Below, in pieces: positions 7,560-16,580 of a DNA stretch of 64,000 nucleotides. Positions within the stretch are counted from its first letter, which is position 1. The number at the start of each line of letters is the position of its first letter. The position numbers and the translations under genes were made by a program. The notes beneath the pieces are model-generated. The model did no database searches. It saw nothing but the letters and a program-made list of their open reading frames with translations, and was not told where the DNA came from. Source of the stretch: Sphingomonas sp. (GTDB lineage Bacteria; Pseudomonadota; Alphaproteobacteria; Sphingomonadales; Sphingomonadaceae); assembly GCA_017418975.1 (NCBI GenBank), contig JAFOMG010000030.1, forward strand, positions 166,450-230,449, read 5' to 3'.

Positions 7560-9221
7560 CTATTGGCGCAGGCTTTCAAGATAACGGTGGATCGAGGAGA
7601 CCACCACCGACCCCTCCCCCACGCCCGAGGCAACTCGCTTGACCGAGCCGGAGCGCACGTCGCCGACCGCGAAGATCCCCGGCCTGGACGAGCAGAAGAA
7701 CGTCTCGCCGCTCCCCGTCCGCACGAAGCCGGCGGGATCCAGGTCGAGGCAGCCGTCCAGCCAGTCGGTCGAGGGCACCGCGCCGATCATCACGAACAGC
7801 GCCCCCATGGCGCGCCGGCTCGTCTCGCCGGTCCGGCGGTCGGTCCAGCTCAGGCCGGTCAGGTGCCGCTCGCCTTCCAGCTCGGTCACTTCGGTGAAGG
7901 GGTGCAGCGTGATCCGGTCCGAAGCCTCGATCCGCTCGATCAGATAGCGCGACATGGTGTCGGCCAGCCCCTTGCCGCGGACGAGAATATGGACATGGCC
8001 GGCGCTGCGGGCGAGGTAGATCGCCGCCTGCCCGGCCGAGTTGCCGCCGCCCACCACCACCACTTCCTGCCCGGCGCACAGCCCGGCCTCCATGTTGGTG
8101 GCGGCATAATAGATGCCGTTGCCCTCCAGCGCGGCATAGCCCGGCAGGTCGAGCTTGCGGTAGCGGGCCCCGGTGGCGACCACCACGGCACGCGAGCGGA
8201 TCTCGGTCCCGTCGTCGAGCCGCACGGTGAACGGCGTGGCGGAACAGTCGAGCCCGACCGCATCGCGCGAGATCAGCAGCCGCGCGCCGAATTTCTGCGC
8301 CTGCACCTGCGCCCGCCCGGCCAGCGCCTGGCCCGAGATGCCGGTCGGGAAGCCGAGATAATTCTCGATCTTCGAGCTGGTCCCGGCCTGGCCGCCCGGC
8401 GCGATCGATTCGACGACGATCGTGTCGAGCCCTTCCGAGGCGGCATAGACGGCGGAGGCCAGCCCGGCCGGGCCGCCGCCGACCACGGCGACGTCATGGA
8501 CATGGGCGGAATCGAGCTCGACGGTGAGGCCCAGCGCGTCGGCGACCTGGCCGTTGCTCGGCCGGCGCAGCGTCTGGCCGCGAACGACCACCACGGGCAG
8601 GTCCTCCGGGGCGAGCTGGAAACAGGCGAGGAAGCCGCCGGCATCGGCATCGGTCTCGGTATCGATCTGGCGGTGGGGCAGGCCGTTGCGGCGCAGGAAG
8701 CTCTCGATCCGGGCAGTGGCCGCGCCGTGCGCGGGGCCGATCAGCGCGATACCTGCCTCGCCGTGCAGCATCATGCCCACCCGGCGCAGGATGAAGGCGC
8801 GCATCACCACTTCGCCGATATCCGGCTCGGCGGCGATCAGGCGGCGAAAGGCGAGCCGCTCGACCCGGGCGACGCGGGTGCCGGGCAGCGCCCGGGCGGA
8901 GACGAGGATCTTGCGATCGTTGAACAGATCGAGCTCGCCGGTGAACTGGCGGGGGCCATGGACGTGCACGACATGCTCGCGGCCCTTGGCATCGACGTCG
9001 AGCACTTCGACCGCGCCGGCCAGCACCAGGAAGAAATCGACGCTGCGCTGCCCCCGCTCGAACAGGAAGCCGCCCTCCGGCCATTCCTCGACGCTGCCAA
9101 AGGCGGCGGTGCGCCCGGCCATGTCGTCGTCGAGCTCGGGGAAAGTCTGGGCTTCCCGGCGATAGGGATCGGAAGGATCAGCGGCATGCTGCCGCGGCTG
9201 CGGGTGCGAATCGGTGCCCAT
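7560..9221 (-). CDS. cNMP-binding / thioredoxin-fold / FAD reductase fusion
   Basis: A 553-residue three-part protein. An N-terminal cyclic-nucleotide-binding barrel (about 35-150: FERGQRSVDFFLVLAG, GPRQFTGELDLF) is followed by a thioredoxin-fold segment (about 165-245) and a thioredoxin-reductase-like FAD/NAD(P) module with VVGGGPAGLASAVYAA, ATGARYRKLDLPG, VVVVGGGNSAGQAA and FAVGDVR. The reductase lacks the CxxC redox pair (YYAATNMEA where CATC is normal) and the thioredoxin part has no CxxC either, so it cannot do classic dithiol exchange. A sensor or flavin oxidoreductase role is inferred. The start at 9221 has no strong ribosome site. Confidence 0.85.
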   Translation of the reverse strand: MGTDSHPQPRQHAADPSDPYRREAQTFPELDDDMAGRTAAFGSVEEWPEGGFLFERGQRSVDFFLVLAGAVEVLDVDAKGREHVVHVHGPRQFTGELDLFNDRKILVSARALPGTRVARVERLAFRRLIAAEPDIGEVVMRAFILRRVGMMLHGEAGIALIGPAHGAATARIESFLRRNGLPHRQIDTETDADAGGFLACFQLAPEDLPVVVVRGQTLRRPSNGQVADALGLTVELDSAHVHDVAVVGGGPAGLASAVYAASEGLDTIVVESIAPGGQAGTSSKIENYLGFPTGISGQALAGRAQVQAQKFGARLLISRDAVGLDCSATPFTVRLDDGTEIRSRAVVVATGARYRKLDLPGYAALEGNGIYYAATNMEAGLCAGQEVVVVGGGNSAGQAAIYLARSAGHVHILVRGKGLADTMSRYLIERIEASDRITLHPFTEVTELEGERHLTGLSWTDRRTGETSRRAMGALFVMIGAVPSTDWLDGCLDLDPAGFVRTGSGETFFCSSRPGIFAVGDVRSGSVKRVASGVGEGSVVVSSIHRYLESLRQ

Positions 9222-9268
9222 GCCCGCAGCGTAACGGAGGGGCGGCGCCAGGCCACCCCCCCGAAGCG

Positions 9269-9640
9269 TCAGCGGCAGTAGCGGACCCGCACCGGGCGAT
9301 CGAGATAGGGATCCCACACCCGGCGGACCTCGCAATAGCCACGATAGGACCGGTAATAGTCGCGATAATAATAGCCGTCGGTCGGGTAATAGCCATGATC
9401 GCGATAATAGCGGCGATCATAGTCGTAGCGGCGATCATAATGGTCGTAGCGGCGGCCGTCGCTGGCGATCGCGGCGCCGATGGCGAGGCCGGCGATACCC
9501 GCGACGATCGCGGTGCCGGTGCCGTCATGGCCACGATAACGGCCACCATAGCGCTGCGCCTCGGCCGCCGGCGCGGCGGCGACCAGCACGGTCGCACCCA
9601 GGACGGTGCCGAGCACGGCCTTCTTCAAGAAATCGGTCAT
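9269..9640 (-). CDS. Exported Tyr/Arg/Asp-rich small protein
   Basis: A 123-residue protein with a signal peptide (LLKKAV-type basic start, hydrophobic core, cleavage after AAEA-Q). A short glycine/alanine hydrophobic hairpin follows (TAIVAGIAGLAIGAAIA), then a stretch of repeated DRRYDYDRRYYRDHGYYP units and a terminal segment with two cysteines (CEVRRVWDPYLDRPVRVRYC). The hydrophobic hairpin resembles glycine-zipper envelope proteins. GAGGAGGAAAG precedes the start, a strong ribosome site. The function is unknown. Tyr/Arg repeats are common in poorly characterised sphingomonad envelope proteins, which is my inference. Confidence 0.8.
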   Translation of the reverse strand: MTDFLKKAVLGTVLGATVLVAAAPAAEAQRYGGRYRGHDGTGTAIVAGIAGLAIGAAIASDGRRYDHYDRRYDYDRRYYRDHGYYPTDGYYYRDYYRSYRGYCEVRRVWDPYLDRPVRVRYCR

Positions 9641-9715
9641 CACTTTCCTCCTCATTAGCGGGCGCCTGCCGGCCGTCCGAGGAGGGACGAGTCGCGGCGC
9701 TGAGGGTATCGGGAT

Positions 9716-9740
9716 AACGCCCGGCGGCTGAACTGGTTCG
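9716..9740 (-). promoter_or_regulatory. Possible EcfG-type stress promoter
   Basis: Read on the minus strand, CGAAC (9740-9736), 16 bases, then CGTT (9719-9716) resembles the alphaproteobacterial general-stress consensus GGAAC-N16/17-CGTT with one mismatch. It would start transcription about 70 bases before the Tyr-rich exported protein. Confidence 0.3.
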
Positions 9741-9783
9741 GAATCGGTTGTTAAGCAGCCGTTTAGGCGGTTAAGGCCGCACC

Positions 9784-10182
9784 ATGCGCTACTGGCTCCT
9801 TCGCTCCGAACCCGACGCCTATTCCTGGGACGACCTGGTCCGCGACGGGGCGACCGAATGGAACGGCGTGCGCAACTATACCGCGCGCAACTTCCTGAAG
9901 GACATGGCACCGGGCGACCAGGCGCTGTTCTATCATTCGAACACCGAGAAAGCGGCGGTGGGGATCATGGAGATCACCCGCGCCTGGCAGCCGGACGGCG
10001 ACGACGGCAAATGGGCCAGCGTCGCGGTGAAGCCGGTGCGCAAGCTCGCCAGGCCGGTCACGCTGGCGATGCTCAAGGCCGAGCCGCGACTCGCCGCGCT
10101 CGAAGTGCTCCGCCAGTCGCGCCTGTCGGTGACGCCGGTGCGCGACGACGAATGGGCGGTGATCCTCGAACTGGGCAGCTAG
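9784..10182 (+). CDS. EVE-domain protein
   Basis: A 132-residue single-domain EVE protein of the PUA-like fold, thought to bind modified bases in nucleic acids. Motifs seen: MRYWLLRSEPDAYSWDDL, the core EWNGVRNYTARNFLKDM, GDQALFYHSN and GIMEITRAWQPD. Its length matches stand-alone bacterial EVE proteins. It diverges from the Tyr-rich exported protein gene and has no cotranscribed partner. Confidence 0.9.
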   Translation: MRYWLLRSEPDAYSWDDLVRDGATEWNGVRNYTARNFLKDMAPGDQALFYHSNTEKAAVGIMEITRAWQPDGDDGKWASVAVKPVRKLARPVTLAMLKAEPRLAALEVLRQSRLSVTPVRDDEWAVILELGS

Positions 10183-10203
10183 ATTGAGGACTCATATTCC
10201 GCC

Positions 10204-10370
10204 TTCGCCAGCCCGGCCCTGAGCCGGCGTCCCGCCGTCTCGGCAGCGCAGGAAGAAGCGGGATTCCGGCGCAAGGCCGCGATGACGGCAGAAAACAGAT
10301 GCTTGCCTGCGTTCTCAACCCAGGGGCCCGACTCAACCGGCAAAGCTCGCCATACCCGCCTGCACGGGGA
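10204..10370. repeat. Dispersed about 165-base repeat, copy A
   Basis: Most of the 334-base gap between the EVE gene and the esterase gene. It aligns along its length with 59046-59212: a CCCGGCC..GCCGG palindrome, AGAAGCGGGAT, AAGGCCGCGATGACGG, then AAAACAGATGCTTG and CCCAGGGGCCCGACTCAA. No gene or promoter is evident in the remaining 10371-10516. Confidence 0.6.
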
Positions 10371-10516
10371 TGAGGGTTGCGGGCACATGAGGCCCCAACC
10401 GGGGCCCAGTCCCTCCGCAGCGCATTTCAAGGAGCGGCCGGGCAACGAACCGGCCGCATGAACCAAGCGGGCCCAATCCTACATTGCAAGGCCAATCGGC
10501 CGAGAGACGGACGCCG

Positions 10517-11386
10517 TCACGGCACCAGCAAGGGCCGCATCCTCGGCACCGCGACCGCCAGCTCGTCCGCCACCATCTTCGAGAAGAAATCGGCGCCCAC
10601 CGGCCCGAGATGCGTATAGTCGAAGGCCAGCCTGGCATCGCCGAGCGGCTCGACCGCGGCATTGTTCTGCGGCGCCGAGGGCGCGGCGGCGGCGGTGGGG
10701 TTGGCGATCGTGGTGCCGGCGAGCGCCGCGGCGGCGACTTCGCGGGCCGGCGGCACCTGGGCGAAGCGATTGGCCAGCGACGGGCCCAGCGCCTCGACGG
10801 CATCGGCGCTGCGCTTGTTGAGGTCGATCAGCGGCACCCGCAGCTCCGCCGCCACTCGGCGGATCGACTCGGCCCAGGGATCGAGGTCGCGATCGAGCCG
10901 GCCCGCCTTGAACTGGCGGCGGGTGAGCGGCGTGAGGAGGATCGGCTCCGCGCCCGCCGCCCGCGCTTCCCGCACATAGCGCCGGAGATTGGCGGGGAAT
11001 TCGGTGGCAAGGTCGGTCGAGCGGCCCGGCTTGCCCGGCTGGTCGTTATGGCCGAACTGGATGAGCACCCAGGTCTTCACGAAGCCCGGCGTCTTCATCT
11101 CGGCCAGGGCAAGGTCCCAGCTCCCCTCGGCCCGGTAGCTATGGGTGCTGCGCCCGCCCCGGGCCAGGTTCACGCACGCCGCGAAGCTGGTGACGTGATA
11201 GGCGCAGAAGCTGCCGCCCCAGCCCGAAAGCACCTGGGTGGTCGAATCGCCGACCAGGATGATCTTCGAGGCCTTGATCGGCACCGCCGGCGGGCGGTCC
11301 GTGACGGCGGACGGCGGCGGAGTCTGCGCCCGGGCCATACCGGCCGAAAGCGCCAGGCCCAGCCCGGCGAGCAGCATCACGCGCAT
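10517..11386 (-). CDS. Rhamnogalacturonan acetylesterase-like SGNH hydrolase
   Basis: A 289-residue exported esterase of the SGNH fold resembling CE12 rhamnogalacturonan acetylesterases, which remove acetyl groups from plant pectin. Seen: a signal peptide of about 20 residues, block I VGDSTTQ with the nucleophile Ser, block III FGHNDQP, and block V FDYTHLGPVG with the catalytic Asp and His. An Ala/Pro-rich insert (AAAALAGTTIANPTAAAAPSAP) lies before block V. The ATG at 11386 is chosen because GGGAGGG lies six to seven bases upstream. No other pectin genes adjoin, so the substrate is inferred from the family only. Confidence 0.85.
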   Translation of the reverse strand: MRVMLLAGLGLALSAGMARAQTPPPSAVTDRPPAVPIKASKIILVGDSTTQVLSGWGGSFCAYHVTSFAACVNLARGGRSTHSYRAEGSWDLALAEMKTPGFVKTWVLIQFGHNDQPGKPGRSTDLATEFPANLRRYVREARAAGAEPILLTPLTRRQFKAGRLDRDLDPWAESIRRVAAELRVPLIDLNKRSADAVEALGPSLANRFAQVPPAREVAAAALAGTTIANPTAAAAPSAPQNNAAVEPLGDARLAFDYTHLGPVGADFFSKMVADELAVAVPRMRPLLVP

Positions 11387-11443
11387 CCCCATCCCTCCCG
11401 AATCCGTTTGCGCAAGGCTATATGACACCGGTGCCAATGACAA

Positions 11444-12016
11444 TCAGGGCAGCGGCAGGCGGACCTCCAGGTCGCGCAGCCGGCGCGGTTCGGGCGGCGG
11501 AAGGTCGTCGAGCGGGATGGCGACGCGGCCGGCCTTGTCGGGCTTCTTCTTGAAGCTGCGCCCCACCGCGCCGACGGCGTCGCCGACCAGCTTGATCGGG
11601 TTGGTCGCCTCGCCCGGCTCCTCGCAGCAGCTATTGGGGTCCACCAGCTTGCCCACGCCGCGGATCAGGGCGGTGCCCATGCCGAGGATGTTGATGCCCG
11701 TCGTGCAGCCCTCGGACCGGGTGGCGCAGGGCGCGATCGAGGCGTTGAGCGCGCCGATGCCGGAGACGTCCGGGTTGCTCGGCATCGGCCGGTCGGGCGG
11801 ACCGCGCTCGCCGGGCAGCGGCAGGCGCGGCACCGAGTCGGCGCCCTGGCCGCAGACCACGATCTCGTCCGCCTTGCGCGGCGGGCCGCTCATGCAGGGA
11901 TCGTTGAGGATCGACCAGCTCTGCTTGCCGTCCGCGGCCTGTTTCGGCTGGTTGACGGTGCCGGGCGGATCCTGCGGCACGGGCGACAGGAACAGCAGCG
12001 TTGCGGCGAGCATCAT
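11444..12016 (-). CDS. Exported protein of unknown function
   Basis: A 190-residue protein not recognised as any family. A short hydrophobic N-terminus (MMLAATLLFLSPV) suggests secretion or membrane anchoring. The middle has the motif DEIVVCGQ, seen in several short sphingomonad exported proteins, six cysteines including GCTT and SCCEEPG, and a C-terminal Pro/Arg-rich tail. The start overlaps the preceding gene's stop (ATGA), so translation is coupled to the 186-residue protein upstream. Confidence 0.65.
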   Translation of the reverse strand: MMLAATLLFLSPVPQDPPGTVNQPKQAADGKQSWSILNDPCMSGPPRKADEIVVCGQGADSVPRLPLPGERGPPDRPMPSNPDVSGIGALNASIAPCATRSEGCTTGINILGMGTALIRGVGKLVDPNSCCEEPGEATNPIKLVGDAVGAVGRSFKKKPDKAGRVAIPLDDLPPPEPRRLRDLEVRLPLP

Positions 12017-12573
12017 CTTTTTCCTCGAAGCCTTGGCGCTGCCATCGGGCCGGGCGCGCCGGGATCCACCATCTCGACGCTGCCCAACCGGAGGGACTGG
12101 CCGGGATACATGTTCTCGACGGCGATCGCGCCGGCGGCCCAGCGCCGCGCCTCGACGACGAGCGCCGGATCGTTGCCATGTATCACGATTGAAAGCGTGT
12201 AATCATCCGCACAGGCCTTGCCCCGGCCACAGGCGAAGTGGAGCACCGCGGCGGCGCGGATCACGCCCCCCGAGACGAACAGCGCGCCTTTCTCCCAGCA
12301 GCTGTGCGGGCGACAGGCGGCGAGGCGATATATGCCGTTCGCCAGCAGAACCGGGGGCTCGGGTGGGCCGCCGATCATCTCGACCAGCTGCGAGGCGCGG
12401 TTACCGTGATCGAGCCAGTCCGATCGGCCCTTGCCGGCGAATCGCCGGACAGCCGCCTCGAAGGCCGGCGTCGCGAACAGGCTGTTGGTGCTGATGCACA
12501 CCGCCGGCTGTGCCAGCGTGCAACCCAGTTGCAGTGGCGCCGACAATGCAAGGAAAGCCAGCAAGGCCGCCAT
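12013..12573 (-). CDS. Exported cysteine-containing protein of unknown function
   Basis: A 186-residue protein with a signal peptide (MAALLAFLALSAPLQLG-C). A Cys-rich middle contains ACRPHSCWEKGALFV and HFACGRGKACADDYTLSIVIHG, and may form disulfides in the periplasm; ALFVSGG and GDDYT-like strands recall small inhibitor-type folds. The family is not recognised. The start lies only two bases after the typA terminator T-run, and its Shine-Dalgarno (GGAG) sits in the terminator stem. Coupled to the gene that follows by ATGA. Confidence 0.65.
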   Translation of the reverse strand: MAALLAFLALSAPLQLGCTLAQPAVCISTNSLFATPAFEAAVRRFAGKGRSDWLDHGNRASQLVEMIGGPPEPPVLLANGIYRLAACRPHSCWEKGALFVSGGVIRAAAVLHFACGRGKACADDYTLSIVIHGNDPALVVEARRWAAGAIAVENMYPGQSLRLGSVEMVDPGAPGPMAAPRLRGKR

Positions 12574-12574
12574 G

Positions 12575-12608
12575 AAAAACTCCGCCCGATCACCAGGACC
12601 GGGCGGAG
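12575..12608 (-). terminator. typA terminator that contains the next gene's ribosome site
   Basis: Read on the minus strand, CTCCGCCCG (12608-12600) pairs perfectly with CGGGCGGAG (12588-12580) and is followed by TTTTT. It closes typA, whose stop is at 12641. The right arm ends in GGAG, six bases before the ATG at 12573, so the hairpin would mask that ribosome site. Confidence 0.85.
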
Positions 12609-12640
12609 CTAAACACAGTTCGCTATCTGTAGGAAAGGCC

Positions 12641-14482
<1,842 letters not shown>

Positions 14483-14782
14483 GTTGCTTTCCTGGAAAGA
14501 AGTTGGCGCGCCCGTACAGCAATTTGTGCGTTGCGGGAAGCCCGGTGATTCGGGAGCCGGCCGGACGAAAACATTGACTCCGTTGACACTCCCGCGCGGA
14601 CGGGCGGCGGAAGGTCGCAAAGGTCCCTACCCCATCGCGCGCGGCGCCGCCGTCCGGACGGGCGCGGGCGGCAATCGCCGCAAGGGGCCGCCAAATGGGT
14701 GGTTGGAGCAAGCGCGCGCATCGGCCATCCTCAACCACAAAGGCGCCGTGTAGGACAGCGCGACATGCATGAAGGGAAGACC
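14483..14782. other. Intergenic region between typA and an FMN reductase gene
   Basis: A 300-base divergent gap. It holds TTGACT and TTGACA near 14575-14590 that could serve as -35 boxes, but no matching -10 element is convincing. No gene was found; the open frames here are low-complexity Arg/Ala/Gly translations. Confidence 0.4.
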
Positions 14783-15358
14783 ATGGCCGAGCCGCTGAAG
14801 ATCCTCGTCATCCTCGGGTCCGTCCGCGAGGGGCGGATGGCGGAGCCGATCGGCAACTGGGTGATGGACGCGGCGGACGCGGATCGCGACGACCTGGACT
14901 GCGAACTGATCGACCTGAAGCCATGGGACCTGCCCTTCTACCACCACCCCAAGCCGCCCGCGGCGGGCGACTATGCCGACGCCAAGCAGATCGCCTGGGG
15001 CGAGAAGGTGGCGCGCGCGGACGGCTTCATCCTGATCGCGCCCGAATATAATCACGGCATCCCCGCGGTGCTCAAGAACGCGCTCGACACCGTCTATGCC
15101 GAATGGAACCGCAAGCCGGTGGCCTTTGTCGCCTATGGCGGCATGGGCGGCGCGCGTTCGGTGGAGCAGCTCACCATGGTCTCGCGCGAGCTGCAGATGG
15201 CGCCGCTGGAGGGCGCGCTCCACCTGCAGGGCGTATGGGCCCGGCGCGACGGCGACCGGTTCCGCGCCGACGAGCGCGAGGGCGCGCGGCTGAACCATCT
15301 GTTCGACGAGCTCGCCTGGTGGGGCAAGGCCCTCAGAAGCGCACGGGCGGCGCGCTGA
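14783..15358 (+). CDS. NADPH-dependent FMN reductase family protein
   Basis: A 191-residue flavodoxin-fold enzyme that reduces FMN or quinones with NAD(P)H. Seen: the phosphate-binding loop LVILGSVREGRMAEPIGNW, PEYNHGIPAVLKNALD that contacts the flavin, and the YGGMGGARSVEQL loop. The ATG at 14783 has GAAGGGAAG upstream; an in-frame ATG at 14765 lacks one. The gene ends 26 bases inside the convergent AraC regulator gene. Substrate unknown. Confidence 0.88.
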   Translation: MAEPLKILVILGSVREGRMAEPIGNWVMDAADADRDDLDCELIDLKPWDLPFYHHPKPPAAGDYADAKQIAWGEKVARADGFILIAPEYNHGIPAVLKNALDTVYAEWNRKPVAFVAYGGMGGARSVEQLTMVSRELQMAPLEGALHLQGVWARRDGDRFRADEREGARLNHLFDELAWWGKALRSARAAR

Positions 15359-16103
15359 AATAGCCTCCCGGCGTCTCGCCGAACGCCGCCCGGAACGCGG
15401 CGACGAAGGCGCTCGGCGTGGAAAAACCGGCATGGGCGGCGACCGACTTGACCGGCTCGCCCGCCCCCAGCCTCTCCATCGCCGCCAGCAACAGCGCATG
15501 CCGGCGCCAGCGGCCAAGGCTCAGCCCGGTCTCCGAGCGGAAGCGGCGCTCGAGCGCGCGCAGGCTCATGCCGGCCGCCGCCGCGATCTCCGGCCCGCGC
15601 CTGCCCGCCCGGGCCAGGCCGGCGGCCTGCCGCATTCCCGGGCTGGCCGGCTCGGGCAGGTCGAAGGGCGGCGTGTCGGAACGCCGGAATTCCTCGCGGA
15701 CCAGCAGCGCCACCGCCGCTTCGGCGGGGCGGCGGCCATCGAGCATTCCCCAGGCCACGGCCCGCAGCACCAGCTCGCGCAACAGCGGCGACACTGTCAC
15801 GGCCACGCAGTCGCGCGGCAATCCCGGCGCCCAATCCGGCCGGAGATAAAGCGTGCGGAGCGTGCTCGGCGCGGCGAAGCGGATGCCGTGCCGCACTCCC
15901 GCCGGCACCCACACCGCCCGGCCGCTCGGCGCGATCCACGAGCCCCGCTCGGTCCAGATCTCCATCATCCCGGCGGCGGCGTGGACGAGCTGGTGCCAGT
16001 CATGCGCGTGGGGCGCGATCGCCTCGCCCGCACGATGGTCGCTCGCCGCCGTGCGGATCAGCAGAAAGGGCTCGTCCGCCACGCTGCGCCGGATTCGCGA
16101 CAT
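15333..16103 (-). CDS. AraC-family regulator with cupin domain
   Basis: A 256-residue transcription factor. An N-terminal cupin (residues 10-100: HAHDWHQLVHAAAGMMEI, PAGVRHGIRF) would sense a small ligand. The C-terminal double helix-turn-helix (about 165-256: GMSLRALERRFRSETGLSLGRWRRHALL, AAHAGFSTPSAFVAAFRAAFGETPGGYF) is typical of the AraC/XylS family. The 3' end overlaps the FMN reductase gene by 26 bases, convergently. It diverges from the VOC protein gene, a plausible target. Confidence 0.9.
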   Translation of the reverse strand: MSRIRRSVADEPFLLIRTAASDHRAGEAIAPHAHDWHQLVHAAAGMMEIWTERGSWIAPSGRAVWVPAGVRHGIRFAAPSTLRTLYLRPDWAPGLPRDCVAVTVSPLLRELVLRAVAWGMLDGRRPAEAAVALLVREEFRRSDTPPFDLPEPASPGMRQAAGLARAGRRGPEIAAAAGMSLRALERRFRSETGLSLGRWRRHALLLAAMERLGAGEPVKSVAAHAGFSTPSAFVAAFRAAFGETPGGYFSAPPVRF

Positions 16104-16187
16104 TATACGCCGCTATAGCGGGATTGCGGCGCACGCGCGAGCGCGACACAGTTGCGCCATGGCCTTCCCGATACCGGAGCGATGCCG

Positions 16188-16574
16188 ATGCCAGCCAATC
16201 TTGCCGCCTTCGCCCTCCATGTCGACGATGTCGACCGCGCCCGCGGCTTCTACGAAGCGGTGTTCGGCTGGGAGTTCGAGCCCTGGGGGCCGCCGGGCTT
16301 CTACCTGATCCATACCGGCGACGCGGATGCGCCGGGAGTGCAGGGGCTGATGCACCAGCGGCAGGTTCCCCGCAGCGGCGAGGGGCTGAACGGGATCGAG
16401 CCGACCTTCGCGGTCGACGATGTCGATGCGGTGGCCGAGCGCGTCGTCGCGCGGGGCGGCGTGATCACAATGCCCCGCGCGGTGATCCCCATGGTCGGCA
16501 CGCTCATCCGCTTCCTCGACACCGAGGGCAACGACATCGGCGCGATGCGCTACGAGGCGCGGCCGCGCGGATAG
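16188..16574 (+). CDS. VOC-family (glyoxalase/bleomycin-resistance fold) protein
   Basis: A 128-residue protein with one pair of beta-alpha-beta-beta-beta modules: FALHVDDVDRARGFYEAVFGWEF at the start and PTFAVDDVDAVAERVVARGGVI in the second half, ending FLDTEGNDIGAMRYE. Such proteins bind metals and act on small electrophiles or bind drugs; the reaction here is unknown. The ATG at 16188 is chosen over 16182 because GGAG sits eight bases before it. The divergent AraC gene may regulate it. Confidence 0.85.
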   Translation: MPANLAAFALHVDDVDRARGFYEAVFGWEFEPWGPPGFYLIHTGDADAPGVQGLMHQRQVPRSGEGLNGIEPTFAVDDVDAVAERVVARGGVITMPRAVIPMVGTLIRFLDTEGNDIGAMRYEARPRG

Positions 16575-16580
16575 GCCCGT

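Noticed and set aside
14699-14782. A longer start for the FMN reductase (GTG-type start at 14699)
   Set aside because: The added residues are Arg/Gln-rich with no similarity to the flavodoxin fold, and there is no ribosome site.
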